From: Arachidicoccus ginsenosidivorans
GTDB taxonomy: Bacteria; Bacteroidota; Bacteroidia; Chitinophagales; Chitinophagaceae
Reading direction: 5' to 3'
NCBI RefSeq assembly: GCF_007971385.1
Contig: NZ_CP042434.1
Coordinates: 1,922,001 to 1,986,000, forward strand
DNA: 64,000 bases
The notes under the pieces: model-generated
What the model was told of the DNA's origin: nothing
What the model saw: only the letters and a program-made list of their open reading frames with translations
Database searches by the model: none
Shown: piece after piece, positions 9,887-19,312 of the stretch
How the letters are laid out: the number at the start of each line of letters is the position of its first letter
Position numbering within the stretch: position 1 is the first letter of the stretch
Translations under genes and position numbers: made by a program

Positions 9887-10720
9887 TCAATATATTTCTG
9901 TTGGTGGTATTCCGTATTGCTTTTTAAATGCCGTAGAAAAGTGCGAAAGCTTTTTAAATCCGACTTCCGTACAAACGTCCTGCGCTTTTTTCTTTTCTTC
10001 TTTCAGCTTTATGTAAGCCATTTCCTTAAAAGAAGTTGCACTAAATGATTGTTTAAAATGGTCCAAATTAGATAACCTGTCAAATAAGATTCCAATATCA
10101 AACAGCTGCTTCATTACTTCCATTTGTTTTTCCGTAACGCCGCCGTCTGGATACTCAACCCGATATTTTATCCCGGTTGTATTTGGCGCAAAGGCTGTAA
10201 TTTTATCTCCGGCAATGGAGTCGACTGTGGGAATAGATGCCAAGAGATGTGCATCATCTGTTTTTATCCATTCGTTTACAATGGGTGTGGAGATGACAGC
10301 CGGATAACCATGCTCTTCAAAAAGAACATCCAGTAAAATATTTTTTTCAACATTCTCCCATTGGGAATAAAAAGTCAATTGATAATGAGCCTTCGGAACT
10401 CCAGGTTTATAACTCCGGTATTCGTCAAGTTCATATCTTAGAAACACACCTTCCTGGCATATTTGCTTTAAAATGTTTTCTATTTTCTCCTGACTTTCAG
10501 TCGTAATTATATCCACGTCAACGGAGAACCGTTTAGGTTCCGGAAGTATTAAAAGCAAGCTCGTCCCACCTTTAAATGTATAACTCAGACCGGATTTCAC
10601 TAAATGTTCCACCAAAGAAAGGGCATAGATAACCTTTTCCATGATGCTGGGATCGCTTTTCGTATAAATTTTCCTTTTGGCTTTAATCCAATCCGGTGTA
10701 TATGATTCTGGCAATATCAT
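9887..10720 (-). CDS. AbiEii/AbiGii-type nucleotidyltransferase toxin fused to an AraC C-terminal end
   Basis: Residues about 20-200 are the AbiEii nucleotidyltransferase domain. They contain FKGGTSLLL (the GG-T/S motif) and FSVDVDI (the metal-binding Asp pair), then a conserved Lys-containing segment, IAGDKITAF. Such toxins modify tRNA or NTPs in type IV toxin-antitoxin and phage-abortive systems. The last about 30 residues, including GFKKLSHFSTAFKKQYGIPP, are instead the second helix-turn-helix end of an AraC regulator and are out of place here. The switch occurs near EEKKKAQDVC. This suggests insertion of the toxin gene into an AraC gene with in-frame read-through. The gene overlaps the antitoxin gene by one base (shared at 10720). 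The fold before the junction appears complete, so activity is possible. Confidence 0.8.
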   Translation of the reverse strand: MILPESYTPDWIKAKRKIYTKSDPSIMEKVIYALSLVEHLVKSGLSYTFKGGTSLLLILPEPKRFSVDVDIITTESQEKIENILKQICQEGVFLRYELDEYRSYKPGVPKAHYQLTFYSQWENVEKNILLDVLFEEHGYPAVISTPIVNEWIKTDDAHLLASIPTVDSIAGDKITAFAPNTTGIKYRVEYPDGGVTEKQMEVMKQLFDIGILFDRLSNLDHFKQSFSATSFKEMAYIKLKEEKKKAQDVCTEVGFKKLSHFSTAFKKQYGIPPTEIY

Positions 10721-11468
10721 TAATCGACTAATTCTTTTAAAAGAGTGTTTTTAGTAATAAATTCAATCATCACTTCGCCTTTGCCCCTTCTTTTGGCATA
10801 CCTCAGCATTTTTGTAATATTGATACCGTAATTTTTATAGACGGTATTGAAGATATTTATAAGCTCGCCTCCCTGGAATGGCACGTATAGCTTCTTATCA
10901 ATAAATAAATCAACCAATATTTTTTCCAGTGTAGGAACACTTAGATGCTTTTGCTGTTGGATAGGCGCTTTTGTAAGAAGTGTTTTAACAATGATTGTTT
11001 CTTCTTGTTCATATATATACTTTTCAATTATGTCTTCAGTAGGATTCAAGAACACATTTTTATAATTAGCATCCTTTAAAAAATAAAATACCGATTCCGT
11101 TGCCGATGCCTCTGCTTCTACCACCGTCAAAAATCTACCTGATTGATGTATTGTCCATTCATTCAGCCACCTTGTACTCCACACGCAACTATTAGCCGCA
11201 GGGAATTCCTTGGTAACTTTTATGCCAAGCGCTTTCAATTTAGGAGAGGTAATTGGCTGAAATAATTTTTTCCCCATTAATGTATAGAAATTCCGCTTCA
11301 CAGATTGCAGGATATTTTTTCTTTTAGATTATGAATACGCCAGCTAAAGGTAGCTGGACTCAAATCTGGTTCGTACAACCTGTAGAATTCGTAAAGTTCA
11401 TCCCGGGTAATATATTCTTTCCCATGAAACTTTTGTTCTAATTGATATGTCAAAAAGTTTGTAGCCAT
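10720..11468 (-). pseudogene. AbiEi-like antitoxin (DUF6577-type), one frameshift near the N-terminus
   Basis: The main frame (10720-11301, 193 residues) is the C-terminal part of the antitoxin-like partner that precedes AbiEii toxins in Bacteroidota. A second frame from ATG 11468 encodes a winged-helix start (GKEYITRDELYEFY, then SPATFSWRIHNLKEK). It joins as KEKNILQSVKRNF if one base is restored in the T6 run at 11315-11320. The reconstructed protein of about 249 residues would bind DNA through the N-terminal domain. It directly overlaps the toxin gene. Two inverted repeats immediately upstream of 11468 are the expected targets for autoregulation. If the frameshift is real, the toxin would lack a DNA-binding regulator. 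Confidence 0.72.
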
Positions 11469-11504
11469 TTCTTGTTCTATAAAGTAAAATTACGTTAATA
11501 AGCG

Positions 11505-11527
11505 GACAATAAATGACATTTATTGTC
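11505..11527. promoter_or_regulatory. Inverted-repeat operator candidate 1 for the AbiE module
   Basis: A perfect 11-bp inverted repeat around a single central base, with outer half-sites GACAATAA and TTATTGTC, lies 37 bp upstream of the antitoxin ATG at 11468. AbiEi antitoxins of known systems repress their own operon by binding inverted repeats. This site and the next share the same half-site. Confidence 0.6.
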
Positions 11528-11537
11528 AAATATTTGA

Positions 11538-11584
11538 AATCAAATAAAAGACAATAACTTACCTTTATTGTCTTTTATTTGATT
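11538..11584. promoter_or_regulatory. Inverted-repeat operator candidate 2 for the AbiE module
   Basis: A perfect 20-bp inverted repeat (11538-11557 and 11565-11584) with a 7-base loop. Its inner ends are again GACAATAA and TTATTGTC, the half-site of the first repeat. It sits 70 bp upstream of the antitoxin start. It could also act as a hairpin, but repetition of the half-site argues for protein binding. Confidence 0.6.
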
Positions 11585-11966
11585 ATGCAATATAATGTTA
11601 AATTAAAATATTTTCTCCTATCTAATCTATCCTCTGCAAAACAGCAGAAAAATTCTGAAAGAATGTGGTCATATCAAGCACGTCTTTAAATTTCTGGGTT
11701 TTGGAAATATAATTTCGTTGTGATAGCTATCGCTTTCAGATAGTTAAAGAGTATGTTTCAACTCCAATCATGTTTTGGCCTTTGGGCATACCATGGGATT
11801 TCAGTTAGTGTTAGTTGACCCTAAATAATCATATACGTTATGCTAAAAGCATTAAAAAATAAGTAATAAGTCGAAATCATTTAAACTTAAAACAATAAGG
11901 TCGAATTGACAACAGTGATCAAATCAAGCAAAATTACAGCCATCGACTGCCGTCAGTGCGGAAATA
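11585..11966. other. Gap without a recognisable gene
   Basis: This is A/T-rich sequence between the AbiE operators and the ATPase gene. A short minus-strand frame ending near 11622 reads plausibly (FKDVLDMTTFFQNFSAVLQ) but has no recognisable family, and may be the tail of a lost gene. Confidence 0.3.
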
Positions 11967-13612
11967 TTATATGATTTTCAATAGTTTGGAGCCAGTCTCC
12001 GTTATTATGTATTTTTGATTCGGGCTGCTTGGCATTTCGGGAATAGTCATCTTAATCCACCCAAATTGAAGCAATGGATCTAAATAACGTTTCTTGGCAT
12101 CAGTATGATTCTTAAGGCCAATAGTCTCAAAGATTTCAGTACGGCTTTTAGGCTTATCCAATTGGCTTAAAATAACACCGACCTTATCATGCACTGAATT
12201 ACTTAATACTTTCTGAGCCTGGTCGTTAGCTTGGTCGCCAGCTTGGTCGTCCGAACTATTCAAAAACGACAGTATGTCATCTAATGATTTGATTTTCAAT
12301 ACATCACCTTGGTCGTCAGCATGGTCGGGGTCAGTGGCTTTTATCGATTTTCCATTAACGCTCGCACCGTAGAAAGGGTGCACCTTTAGTGTCACCAAAG
12401 TATAGGTCTTATCATCCGTTTCAAAAACGGGGGCCGGAGAGCCATTATTCGCCATTGCCTTATAAATAATAGGGAAACCTGTACCGCGCCCTTCAGTTAA
12501 GTGCAGCTCTTTTAGAAAATCGCCAATGCGCCTATTTCTATATTCTCTGGCAAAAATATGCTGCTCATTTTTTAACACCTTCCCATCAACAGGAGGCAAT
12601 GGTCCTGGATAGCTCAGAAATGTTATCTTATCCGGAAATACCTGAACTTCAATAGGTGATCCTAATTCATAGCTTTTATGATAGACGGCATTAGACAATA
12701 CTTCCTCTAATGCCCGATAAGGGAAATTATAAAAACGATCTGCCTCGGCCCTATCTGGATGTTTTACTACTCGTTCAGCAAGAACATTTGTTCTAAGAAA
12801 AGTCAACGTTTCGCCAATTTGTTTGTGTAATGGCCCTTTAAAATAAAATTCTTCAAACTCTCTACCCGAGTCATCTTTATGCACAACCAATTCGATCCAT
12901 GACCTCGGGAAGAAACGCTCTGGAGCCAGAGAAAAGAAAAGTAATCCCACGTTGACCGGCCTCACATGCTCAATTGGTCCTTTCACAATATACATTGCCC
13001 TACAAAGGTCCATTAAAGGCATCCGATCACTTTCATTAAATAAATCACTTTTTACTCCCTGAAGGTATTCCCGTATCAATCCCAGATTAAAATCCTCAAT
13101 AGTAGCTTGATTATTCATCCGGTCATCAAATGGAATCCTTGCTGTCAACTCCTGTAATCGCCTAAGGGTTTCACCCTTAGCAATAACAGAAGCAGCTCCT
13201 ACTCGGACATAAGAATTCAGTCTACCACCCTCTTTCCCGAGAGAATCCGGAGCTGAATACGGCCTATTATCCCCTGCAGGACACCAAAGTACCAAAATAT
13301 GTTTTCCTTCTAAATAATAAGGTTGCATTATCGGGAAATAACTAGGTATAATCCTGTTTCCCAGCTCAATAACCTTTTTCTGTATTTTATCGAGTTCATC
13401 TTGTGGTAATCCCTCTGGAGGCAAAACAGGTTGCCCTGCATCTTCATTTATGCCAACAATAATATACCCCCACCCCAATTGTTTAAGTCATTGGCAAAGG
13501 CACACATTGAGCGAACAATAACTTCAGGATTCCAGCCTTTTTTAAATTCCAGCCGTTCCCATTCAATGGTCTTCCCGTGAACTAATTCTTCTATATTTAA
13601 AGGTAATGCCAT
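11967..13612 (-). pseudogene. Schlafen/AlbA_2-domain ATP-binding protein, N-terminal frameshift
   Basis: The main frame (11967-13478, 503 residues) starts inside an AlbA_2 (Schlafen-like) DNA-binding domain ([10 protein letters not shown]). It continues with a middle helical region and a HATPase_c_4 segment (RALEEVLSNAVYHKSYE; TEGRGTGFPIIYKAMANNG). An Asp/Gln-rich linker (DDQAGDQANDQAQ) and a C-terminal winged helix follow. The missing start, [19 protein letters not shown] to FANDLNN, is in another frame from ATG 13612. It joins as NNWGGGYIIVG if one base is restored in the C5 run at 13467-13471. Proteins of this type are transcription regulators or defence-associated ATPases. An XRE regulator gene sits just upstream, probably in the same operon. 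Confidence 0.75.
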
Positions 13613-13733
13613 ATTATTTTAAATAACTTTAATTTGGCTTCTGGAGTCAACTGCTTTAATAACTGCCTCAAATTTTCATCTTTTGTCGTGTCATTAACAA
13701 AACCATTGTCTCTGAATACCACACGTAATGTCT

Positions 13734-14015
13734 TTATTTTCTCTTTAACGATTCCTGGACAATTTCAACGGCCTTTAGTGCAAGGTCATCATCCTTTAGG
13801 ATCTCATAAACTTTATTGGCAAGCCATAAAGTCTGCAACTCAGATTCTGAAACACCATACAACGTCGAAAGCTTGGGAAGATAACTTTTGCTTACCGGCT
13901 TATCGCTGCTTTCCATTTTACTGATATAAGCAGTATCTACTTCCAATGCAGCGGCAACCTGTCGCTGTAGTAATCCCTTGGCTTCTCGTAATGTTTTTAG
14001 TTTTTGGCCTAACAT
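13734..14015 (-). CDS. XRE-family helix-turn-helix regulator
   Basis: This is a 93-residue protein with a Cro/CI-type HTH at residues about 4-60: KLKTLREAKGLLQRQVAAAL, then the recognition helix VDTAYISKMESSDKP. It probably represses its own operon with the AlbA_2 ATPase downstream. The 120 bp between its stop and the ATPase start also read as protein in the next frame (DENLRQLLKQLTPEAKLKL), with a stop that overlaps the ATPase ATG. One base lost in the A4 run at the end may therefore have cut off a C-terminal extension of about 45 residues. Confidence 0.8.
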   Translation of the reverse strand: MLGQKLKTLREAKGLLQRQVAAALEVDTAYISKMESSDKPVSKSYLPKLSTLYGVSESELQTLWLANKVYEILKDDDLALKAVEIVQESLKRK

Positions 14016-14113
14016 TTATTACAATTATTTTACTTGTCCATACACGGACAAATATACAAAATAAACTAAAACAAAAACCTAATTATTCAACTGAATTCTG
14101 GTAGACTCTAACA

Positions 14114-14152
14114 CCCGAAGTAATCCTTGCAATAGGCAAGGATTACTTCGGG
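14114..14152. repeat. Perfect 17-bp inverted repeat
   Basis: Arms 14114-14130 and 14136-14152 are perfectly complementary around a 5-base loop (AATAG). The arm begins CCCGAAG. It lies in the gap between the divergent XRE gene and the HigA relic. A short T run follows some 15 bp later on the plus strand. It could be a terminator, a mobile-element end or an operator. The sequence does not decide between these. Confidence 0.6.
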
Positions 14153-14214
14153 CGATCACATTCAACGTTTTTTATCCTGAGACTTCATTAATTTTACTTA
14201 GAAGAACGACCCAA

Positions 14215-14464
14215 ATGAAAAGAAAAATGAAGATGATTCACCCTGGTATAATCCTATTTGAAGAGATCCTTCTTCCAAATAACTATTCGATTGAACTAGC
14301 AGCGGATCTATTAGGCACCTCAATAAGCGATTTGTCTTCCGTAACAAACGGGAATAGCCCCCATAAGTCCAACATTGGCTGAAAATATCTCTCGGCACTT
14401 CGGTGGATCTGCTGAATTATGGCTCCGGCTTCAAAAAGCATTTGATTTTGATCAAAAAGGATGA
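14215..14464 (+). pseudogene. HigA-like antitoxin relic (XRE family), frameshifted, no toxin partner
   Basis: The first frame reads MIHPGIILFEEILLPNNYSI, then ELAADLLGTSISDLSSVTNG, which is the HigA start with its HTH. The rest is in the next frame (APISPTLAENISRHFGG, then SAELWLRLQKAFDFDQ) and matches the HigA end pattern of SPEFWLNLQ type. One extra base near 14345-14352 separates the frames. HigA normally follows a HigB toxin gene, but no HigB-like ORF lies upstream (13.9-14.2 kb) or downstream. It is therefore an orphan, broken antitoxin. The reconstructed length of about 83 residues is close to the family minimum. Confidence 0.6.
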
Positions 14465-15295
14465 TTCGCAATCGATTCGTTTTTAGTTCAGCCCACAATG
14501 GCTGGACACAAAAGAAAAGAGGTAGAATAAGCATAGTAAAACACCACCAACAGAATACTTTAAGTATAGTAAACGGTGACTAAAAGGGTAGTAAACATAT
14601 AGTGTACGACCTTAGCAGAAACGCAAGTCGGTATATATCAAGATGCTGCAATTCCAACACAATCCCCAAGTAGTCAAAAATGCATATTTTACACACCGAC
14701 AGCCTCCACACTGCCTGTCCACCTTGTTGTTACCACTTTGACCCTGAAATATTTCCTATTTAGTTACAATACGTGTGTTAAATCCAGCCGAGCAATTGTT
14801 TGTACATAAAATCAAAAAGCAGTCACAAATTAACGTAACTGCTTTTTTATTTGCACACAATTTGATACACATTTTTGTATTTACAGTTGGTTAAAATTAT
14901 TTTTAGAAATCTCATCTGGATAATAAGCACCCATATGGGTCACCTATAATGAATCATATGAGCCACTCATCTTTTAATGTTTTGTTTGCAAGTAATCCCC
15001 CTGATTATTGATGATTAGCATTAATTTGAAATGACTGAACCTCAATTAACCAAAATAAATGATCAAGGGGGTTAAAGATGTACAATACCAGGCCGAATCA
15101 TTCTTATACAGGGTGTCTGAGGGCAAAGAAGTGCCATCCCGATTGGATAATATCAGTTAGGTCGAAAACGGAGTAGGCTGCCAACTATATATAATGCTAT
15201 TTTTTTTGGAGCACCTACCATGCAGAATTCGTTCCTTCGGGGAAAAGCATGATATTTGCTAGCATTAGAAGAATTACTAACAATTTTATATAGTA
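14465..15295. other. Long gap with no supported gene
   Basis: About 830 bp without a credible ORF on either strand, apart from the hairpin at 14814-14847. It is probably decayed accessory DNA between two broken toxin-antitoxin or defence genes. No transposase trace was recognised. Confidence 0.4.
14814..14847. terminator. Bidirectional terminator hairpin
   Basis: Arms AAAAAGCAGT (14814-14823) and ACTGCTTTTT (14838-14847) form a stem whose outer A/T runs serve as U tracts on both strands. No intact gene ends next to it, so it may be the leftover terminator of a lost gene. Confidence 0.6.
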
Positions 15296-15304
15296 TTGAG
15301 TAGA

Positions 15305-16297
15305 ATGGAACAGTCAGAAATCATTATATATCAAACAGACGACGGGATAGCCAATGTTGTTCTTATGGCAAAAGATGGCAATATCTGGATGAACCAAAAT
15401 CAATTGGCTGAACTTTTTGACACCTCTAAACAAAATATAGGGCAACATATCAAAAGTATCTTGGAAGACAAGGAGTTAAGTGTGGATGCAGTTGTAAAGA
15501 ATTACTTTACAACTGCATCAGACGGCAAAAATTATGAAGTGACATTTTACTCTCTGGATATGATTCTCGCCATTGGTTTCAGAGTGCGAAGTAAGCGCGG
15601 AACGCAATTCAGGATTTGGGCAAGCAAAAACCTGAAAGCGTATATGATTAAGGGGTTTGTGATGGATGACGAACGCCTGAAAAATCCCGATGGTAGACCA
15701 GATTATTTTGATGAATTGTTGGAGCGAATTTGTGAAATACGAACTTCAGAAAAGCGATTTTATCAAAAGGTTCGTGAATTACTTTCGCTTTGCAGTGATT
15801 ATGATGCTACAGATAAATCCACACAAATGTTCTTCGAAACTCAAAATAAATTACTGTATGCAGTTACACACTAAACTGCTGCGGAAATTATCATTAGTCG
15901 TGCCGATGCCGATCAAGCCAATATGGCATTAACTTCCTGGAAAGGCAACAAAGTTCGTAAACAGGATATTTTGATAGCAAAAAACTACCTGAATACAGAA
16001 GAATTAGACCAATTAAACAGACTCACTGTTATCTTTTTAGAAACAGCAGAATTAAGAGTGAAAGAGCGAAAAGACTTAACGCTTAATTATTGGAGAATCA
16101 ATGTAGACAGACTTTTGGATTTTAATGAAAAAGAAGTTCTGGACCATAAAGGAAGCATTTCACACGAACAGATGGAAAAGAAAGTCAATGAAATTTATGC
16201 CGCATTTGACCAAAAACGGAAAGCGTTTGAAGCAAAACAAGACGATTTGAAGGATTTGAATTTCTTAGAACAAAAAATAAAAAACAAGCACAAATAA
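15305..16297 (+). pseudogene. RhuM-family protein with an in-frame stop
   Basis: The reading frame is continuous from MEQSEIIIYQTDDG to the end but is interrupted by TAA at 15872-15874. It lies in the sequence YAVTH-stop-TAAEIIISRADAD, where relatives have Gln or Lys. The N-terminal half has the family block WMNQNQLAELFDTSKQNIGQH, then FYSLDMILAIGFRVRSKRG. The C-terminal half has ALTSWKG and LNRLTVIFLETAELR. A single substitution explains the stop and no frameshift is needed. RhuM-like (KilA-N/Fic-associated) proteins occur in pathogenicity islands and beside restriction systems. A very short frame (MADNETALQP, 16299) follows immediately and may be the cut-off start of a lost downstream gene. 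Confidence 0.82.
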
Positions 16298-16437
16298 ATG
16301 GCAGACAACGAAACAGCACTGCAGCCGTAAACCTTTAGGGACTTTAAGAGCCAAAAGCTAGAAGTTGCAGGCTGAAAAAATGATGCGGACTGTGGAGATC
16401 GGTGTGTATGGTTTCCTTAGCATTTGTCTTATAGCCT

Positions 16438-19266
16438 CTAATTGTATGTATTTTTATTTTCATCATGCTTCCGTTTAGCTAAACGCCATCCAATTAGAGA
16501 AAATAAAAGTAACAATAAAGCAATGATAATTCCCCAGCCCCAGACAGGGAAAACAGCGGTTGTCCGCAAAGGATGTGCGAGCGGTGTATTATTGCCATAA
16601 TACAAAAGCCCGGCCCAATAATATGGAAGTTTGGCGGTGGCATTGGTTGGATCTGTTGTCAGCCATTGCTTTTTGGCCAGATATAATGCGCCTGATTTAT
16701 CGCCGGTTTCCTGCAGGTTTTTATAATACAGTGCGGTTAGTTTTGAGGCCGTTTCATCATTTATATTCCATAGAGCAGCAATTACGCCTCCGGCACCCAT
16801 TGCCGTAAATTCACGGGCAAGGCTTATAATACCTTCCCCAGGAGACAATAAGCCCCCTGCCGTTTGGCAGGCACTGATGAATACCAGGGAAGGATGTGCC
16901 TGCAAAGGGTATAGATCTGCCAATAAAATTTTCATATCCGCCATTTGCAGGGCGGGGATCTGTTTATCTCCCATTAGTATGGCATGGGTACTGATATGAA
17001 CCACTTCACTTTGCTGTAGGGCCTTTAAGAGCTGTTCTGCCGTGGCGGCTGTATTTTTATAATAAAGGCCGGCTACTTGGTTATGAATACTTTTTGCTTC
17101 CTGATCGACCCCGTTTAATGTGGCCAGTTGATTATTGCCTGTAGGATTAATAAAAAACCCGCTGAAGCCATTGATGTTTTTAATTGTCGCAAATTGCTTT
17201 TGAGAATGCGTCCATACGGCCAGGGAATAAGCCTGACTTGTTTCGGCTTTTTGCAATAAATAAGGCCAGCTTGCCGGATTGGAATGATAATTTGAGTCGG
17301 TAGTCAGGGCTTCAAATGGCAACCTTCCCAGGACACCATCGGGAATAATCAATAACTTACAATAGTCGTTTAGAGTGCCCAGGCCAAGCCTTTGGTATAG
17401 ATAAAATGCATTTTTATAAAATAATGCAGGATTATTTACCATTTGTTCAGGTCCATTGCTAAACCAACGGTGTACAAATTGTGCAACCTTGTCTGGAAAG
17501 TCCATGGTAACATTCAGTGAAGTAAAACTCAGAATGCCTTTATTGTTTATGGAAAATCCATACCATTTATCGGGACCTGTAAAATACTCCCATGCGATCA
17601 TACCTGGTGGTAATGCGGAAATTATTGTATTTATATCAATTTGGCTGTCCCAGGTAATCGCCGGATATTTTTCTTTTACCTGCTTGTCGATCAGGGATAA
17701 TTCATATTTTGTGGCCTCTATCTTTTGTTGCCAATCCTGGTTTTCCGCTGTCTGGTTTTCCTCCAATGCATCCATTTTGGAATGGATATAAAAGGAGATG
17801 ACCTGACGAAGTTTCTTTTGTTGGATGAGCAGGCTATCATCAGATGCCTGGCTGGAATAGGCGCTGCTTTTCTGTAAATCGTCTAATAATAACCGGGCTT
17901 TATGCGCTTCTGCAAATTGAAGTGCTATCCAGGCATATTTTTTATTATCCGTCCCTTGAAATAGGTGATAGGCAATACTGATTGCCTCCTCGGTCGTTTG
18001 AAGGCTCTGTTGCTGAAGGAGCCTTTTAGCTTCAACACTGAAAATGGTTGTCCTGAGTTTTTGGAGTACAATTGCTGCGCTTTGATAGCCCATGAGTGCC
18101 AGGCTGTCCTTACCCATAAGGTGTAGTATTTGTGCTTTACCGGTTATGGCATCCAGCAGGGTGTTTTCTGCATAGAGAAGGTGAGGGGCCGGCCAGGCCG
18201 CTTCGTCTGGGAATTGATTTGGGAGCAGCCCGGCGAGCGCCAGATTGAAATATTTAAATGCATTATTAAAGTTGTTGGACGTCTTGTATACCTGACCCAG
18301 GGAGACCAATACTTTCATTTTTTCACGTTGTCTGGACCTTGGGAAGTACTGATCATAAAGATGCTTTGCCTGCCTGAGTAACGAAATTGCCTGGCCATAT
18401 TGCTTTTGTTGCCTGGCGATAGCAGCAGCAGTACAAAGTGCGCCTCCATACCAATAAGTATTATTGGCGCCTCGTTCAAGTTTTTGTGCTGAAAAGAGTG
18501 CCAGTGCTTTACTGATGATTAACTGCGCAGTATCTGTAGATCCTTCGGCCTGCAATATATCTGCGAGTGTACTAAAAAGCAGACCCTGTAAGGCGGAACC
18601 TGCTTTTACTTTTTGTAGCCCCTGTCGGGCATACTTTATGGCGTCTTTGGGTAGATCATTCCAGCGAGCTGTTGTGCTTAAATTTGCCAGGGCGGCTGCC
18701 TGCTGCATGGAGTCATTCATGCGCACTGCCCGCCTTAAACCTTCCTGTTGAATGTACAGCGCCCGCTTATAGTCACCGAGCCTGGTGTAATTATTGCCCA
18801 GGGGTTTAATCAAATAATCCAGGAGCTCACTGTCACGAATGGCCTTGTGGCCTTTTGCCAGCTCATACGCCTGTTCATATAGATCAGTTGACTGAAGGAT
18901 ATTGCCATATTGCAACTGATAGTAGCCGCAGAGGATTAGCAGATAAAATAAGGCGACTCTTTCGGGGTCCGTTGCGGGCTTTCTCCAAATCCTGTTAAAA
19001 GGGAGGGCTAGCTGTTGGATATGCTGACTGGGACTCGGGGAAAAATAATCATACCAGGTGTTTAGCCAGCCAGCTAATTGGTCAGCTTTTTGAAGACTAT
19101 CCAGTCTGCGATCCAGATTACCCGGAAGGATGGGTACTTTACTGTGTTTTGCTATTATTGTACTGTCATTACCAGAAATAGCCCTGGCCATTGCTTTATT
19201 TGACCCCGGCAGTATAAATAACCCTATCAGAAGCAGGGTCATGATATTTGTAGAGGTGATTGACAT
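16438..19266 (-). CDS. Secreted TPR-CHAT putative cysteine protease with C-terminal membrane anchor
   Basis: The 942 residues fall into four parts: a signal peptide (IMTLLLIGLFILPGSNKAMA), a TPR array from about 90 to 460, a coiled segment about 470-540 and a CHAT domain about 600-880. A membrane helix near 905-928 (GWGIIIALLLLLFSLIGW) follows, with a short basic tail. CHAT domains are caspase-like peptidases. The catalytic His is in VVHISTHA (about residue 761) and the Cys in FISACQTAGG (about 800), and both are present. The motif SLAREFTAMGAGGVIAALWN, typical of CHAT proteins, is intact. With an export signal and a C-terminal anchor, the TPR and protease parts would face the periplasm. It follows the PKD-barrel gene by 46 bp, so the two are probably co-transcribed. 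Substrate and trigger are unknown. Confidence 0.85.
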   Translation of the reverse strand: MSITSTNIMTLLLIGLFILPGSNKAMARAISGNDSTIIAKHSKVPILPGNLDRRLDSLQKADQLAGWLNTWYDYFSPSPSQHIQQLALPFNRIWRKPATDPERVALFYLLILCGYYQLQYGNILQSTDLYEQAYELAKGHKAIRDSELLDYLIKPLGNNYTRLGDYKRALYIQQEGLRRAVRMNDSMQQAAALANLSTTARWNDLPKDAIKYARQGLQKVKAGSALQGLLFSTLADILQAEGSTDTAQLIISKALALFSAQKLERGANNTYWYGGALCTAAAIARQQKQYGQAISLLRQAKHLYDQYFPRSRQREKMKVLVSLGQVYKTSNNFNNAFKYFNLALAGLLPNQFPDEAAWPAPHLLYAENTLLDAITGKAQILHLMGKDSLALMGYQSAAIVLQKLRTTIFSVEAKRLLQQQSLQTTEEAISIAYHLFQGTDNKKYAWIALQFAEAHKARLLLDDLQKSSAYSSQASDDSLLIQQKKLRQVISFYIHSKMDALEENQTAENQDWQQKIEATKYELSLIDKQVKEKYPAITWDSQIDINTIISALPPGMIAWEYFTGPDKWYGFSINNKGILSFTSLNVTMDFPDKVAQFVHRWFSNGPEQMVNNPALFYKNAFYLYQRLGLGTLNDYCKLLIIPDGVLGRLPFEALTTDSNYHSNPASWPYLLQKAETSQAYSLAVWTHSQKQFATIKNINGFSGFFINPTGNNQLATLNGVDQEAKSIHNQVAGLYYKNTAATAEQLLKALQQSEVVHISTHAILMGDKQIPALQMADMKILLADLYPLQAHPSLVFISACQTAGGLLSPGEGIISLAREFTAMGAGGVIAALWNINDETASKLTALYYKNLQETGDKSGALYLAKKQWLTTDPTNATAKLPYYWAGLLYYGNNTPLAHPLRTTAVFPVWGWGIIIALLLLLFSLIGWRLAKRKHDENKNTYN

Positions 19267-19312
19267 TTTGCAGATGATATTTATGGTCCAACAGGCCTTT
19301 ATCTACCGGCCT

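Noticed and set aside
13460..13612. A separate small gene ahead of the ATPase
   Set aside because: Its sequence is the expected AlbA_2 N-terminus and joins the main frame by one base, so it belongs to the ATPase gene.
15061..15180. A possible XRE-like fragment (SEGKEVPSRLDNIS)
   Set aside because: Too short, interrupted by stops in all frames, and without a convincing helix-turn-helix.
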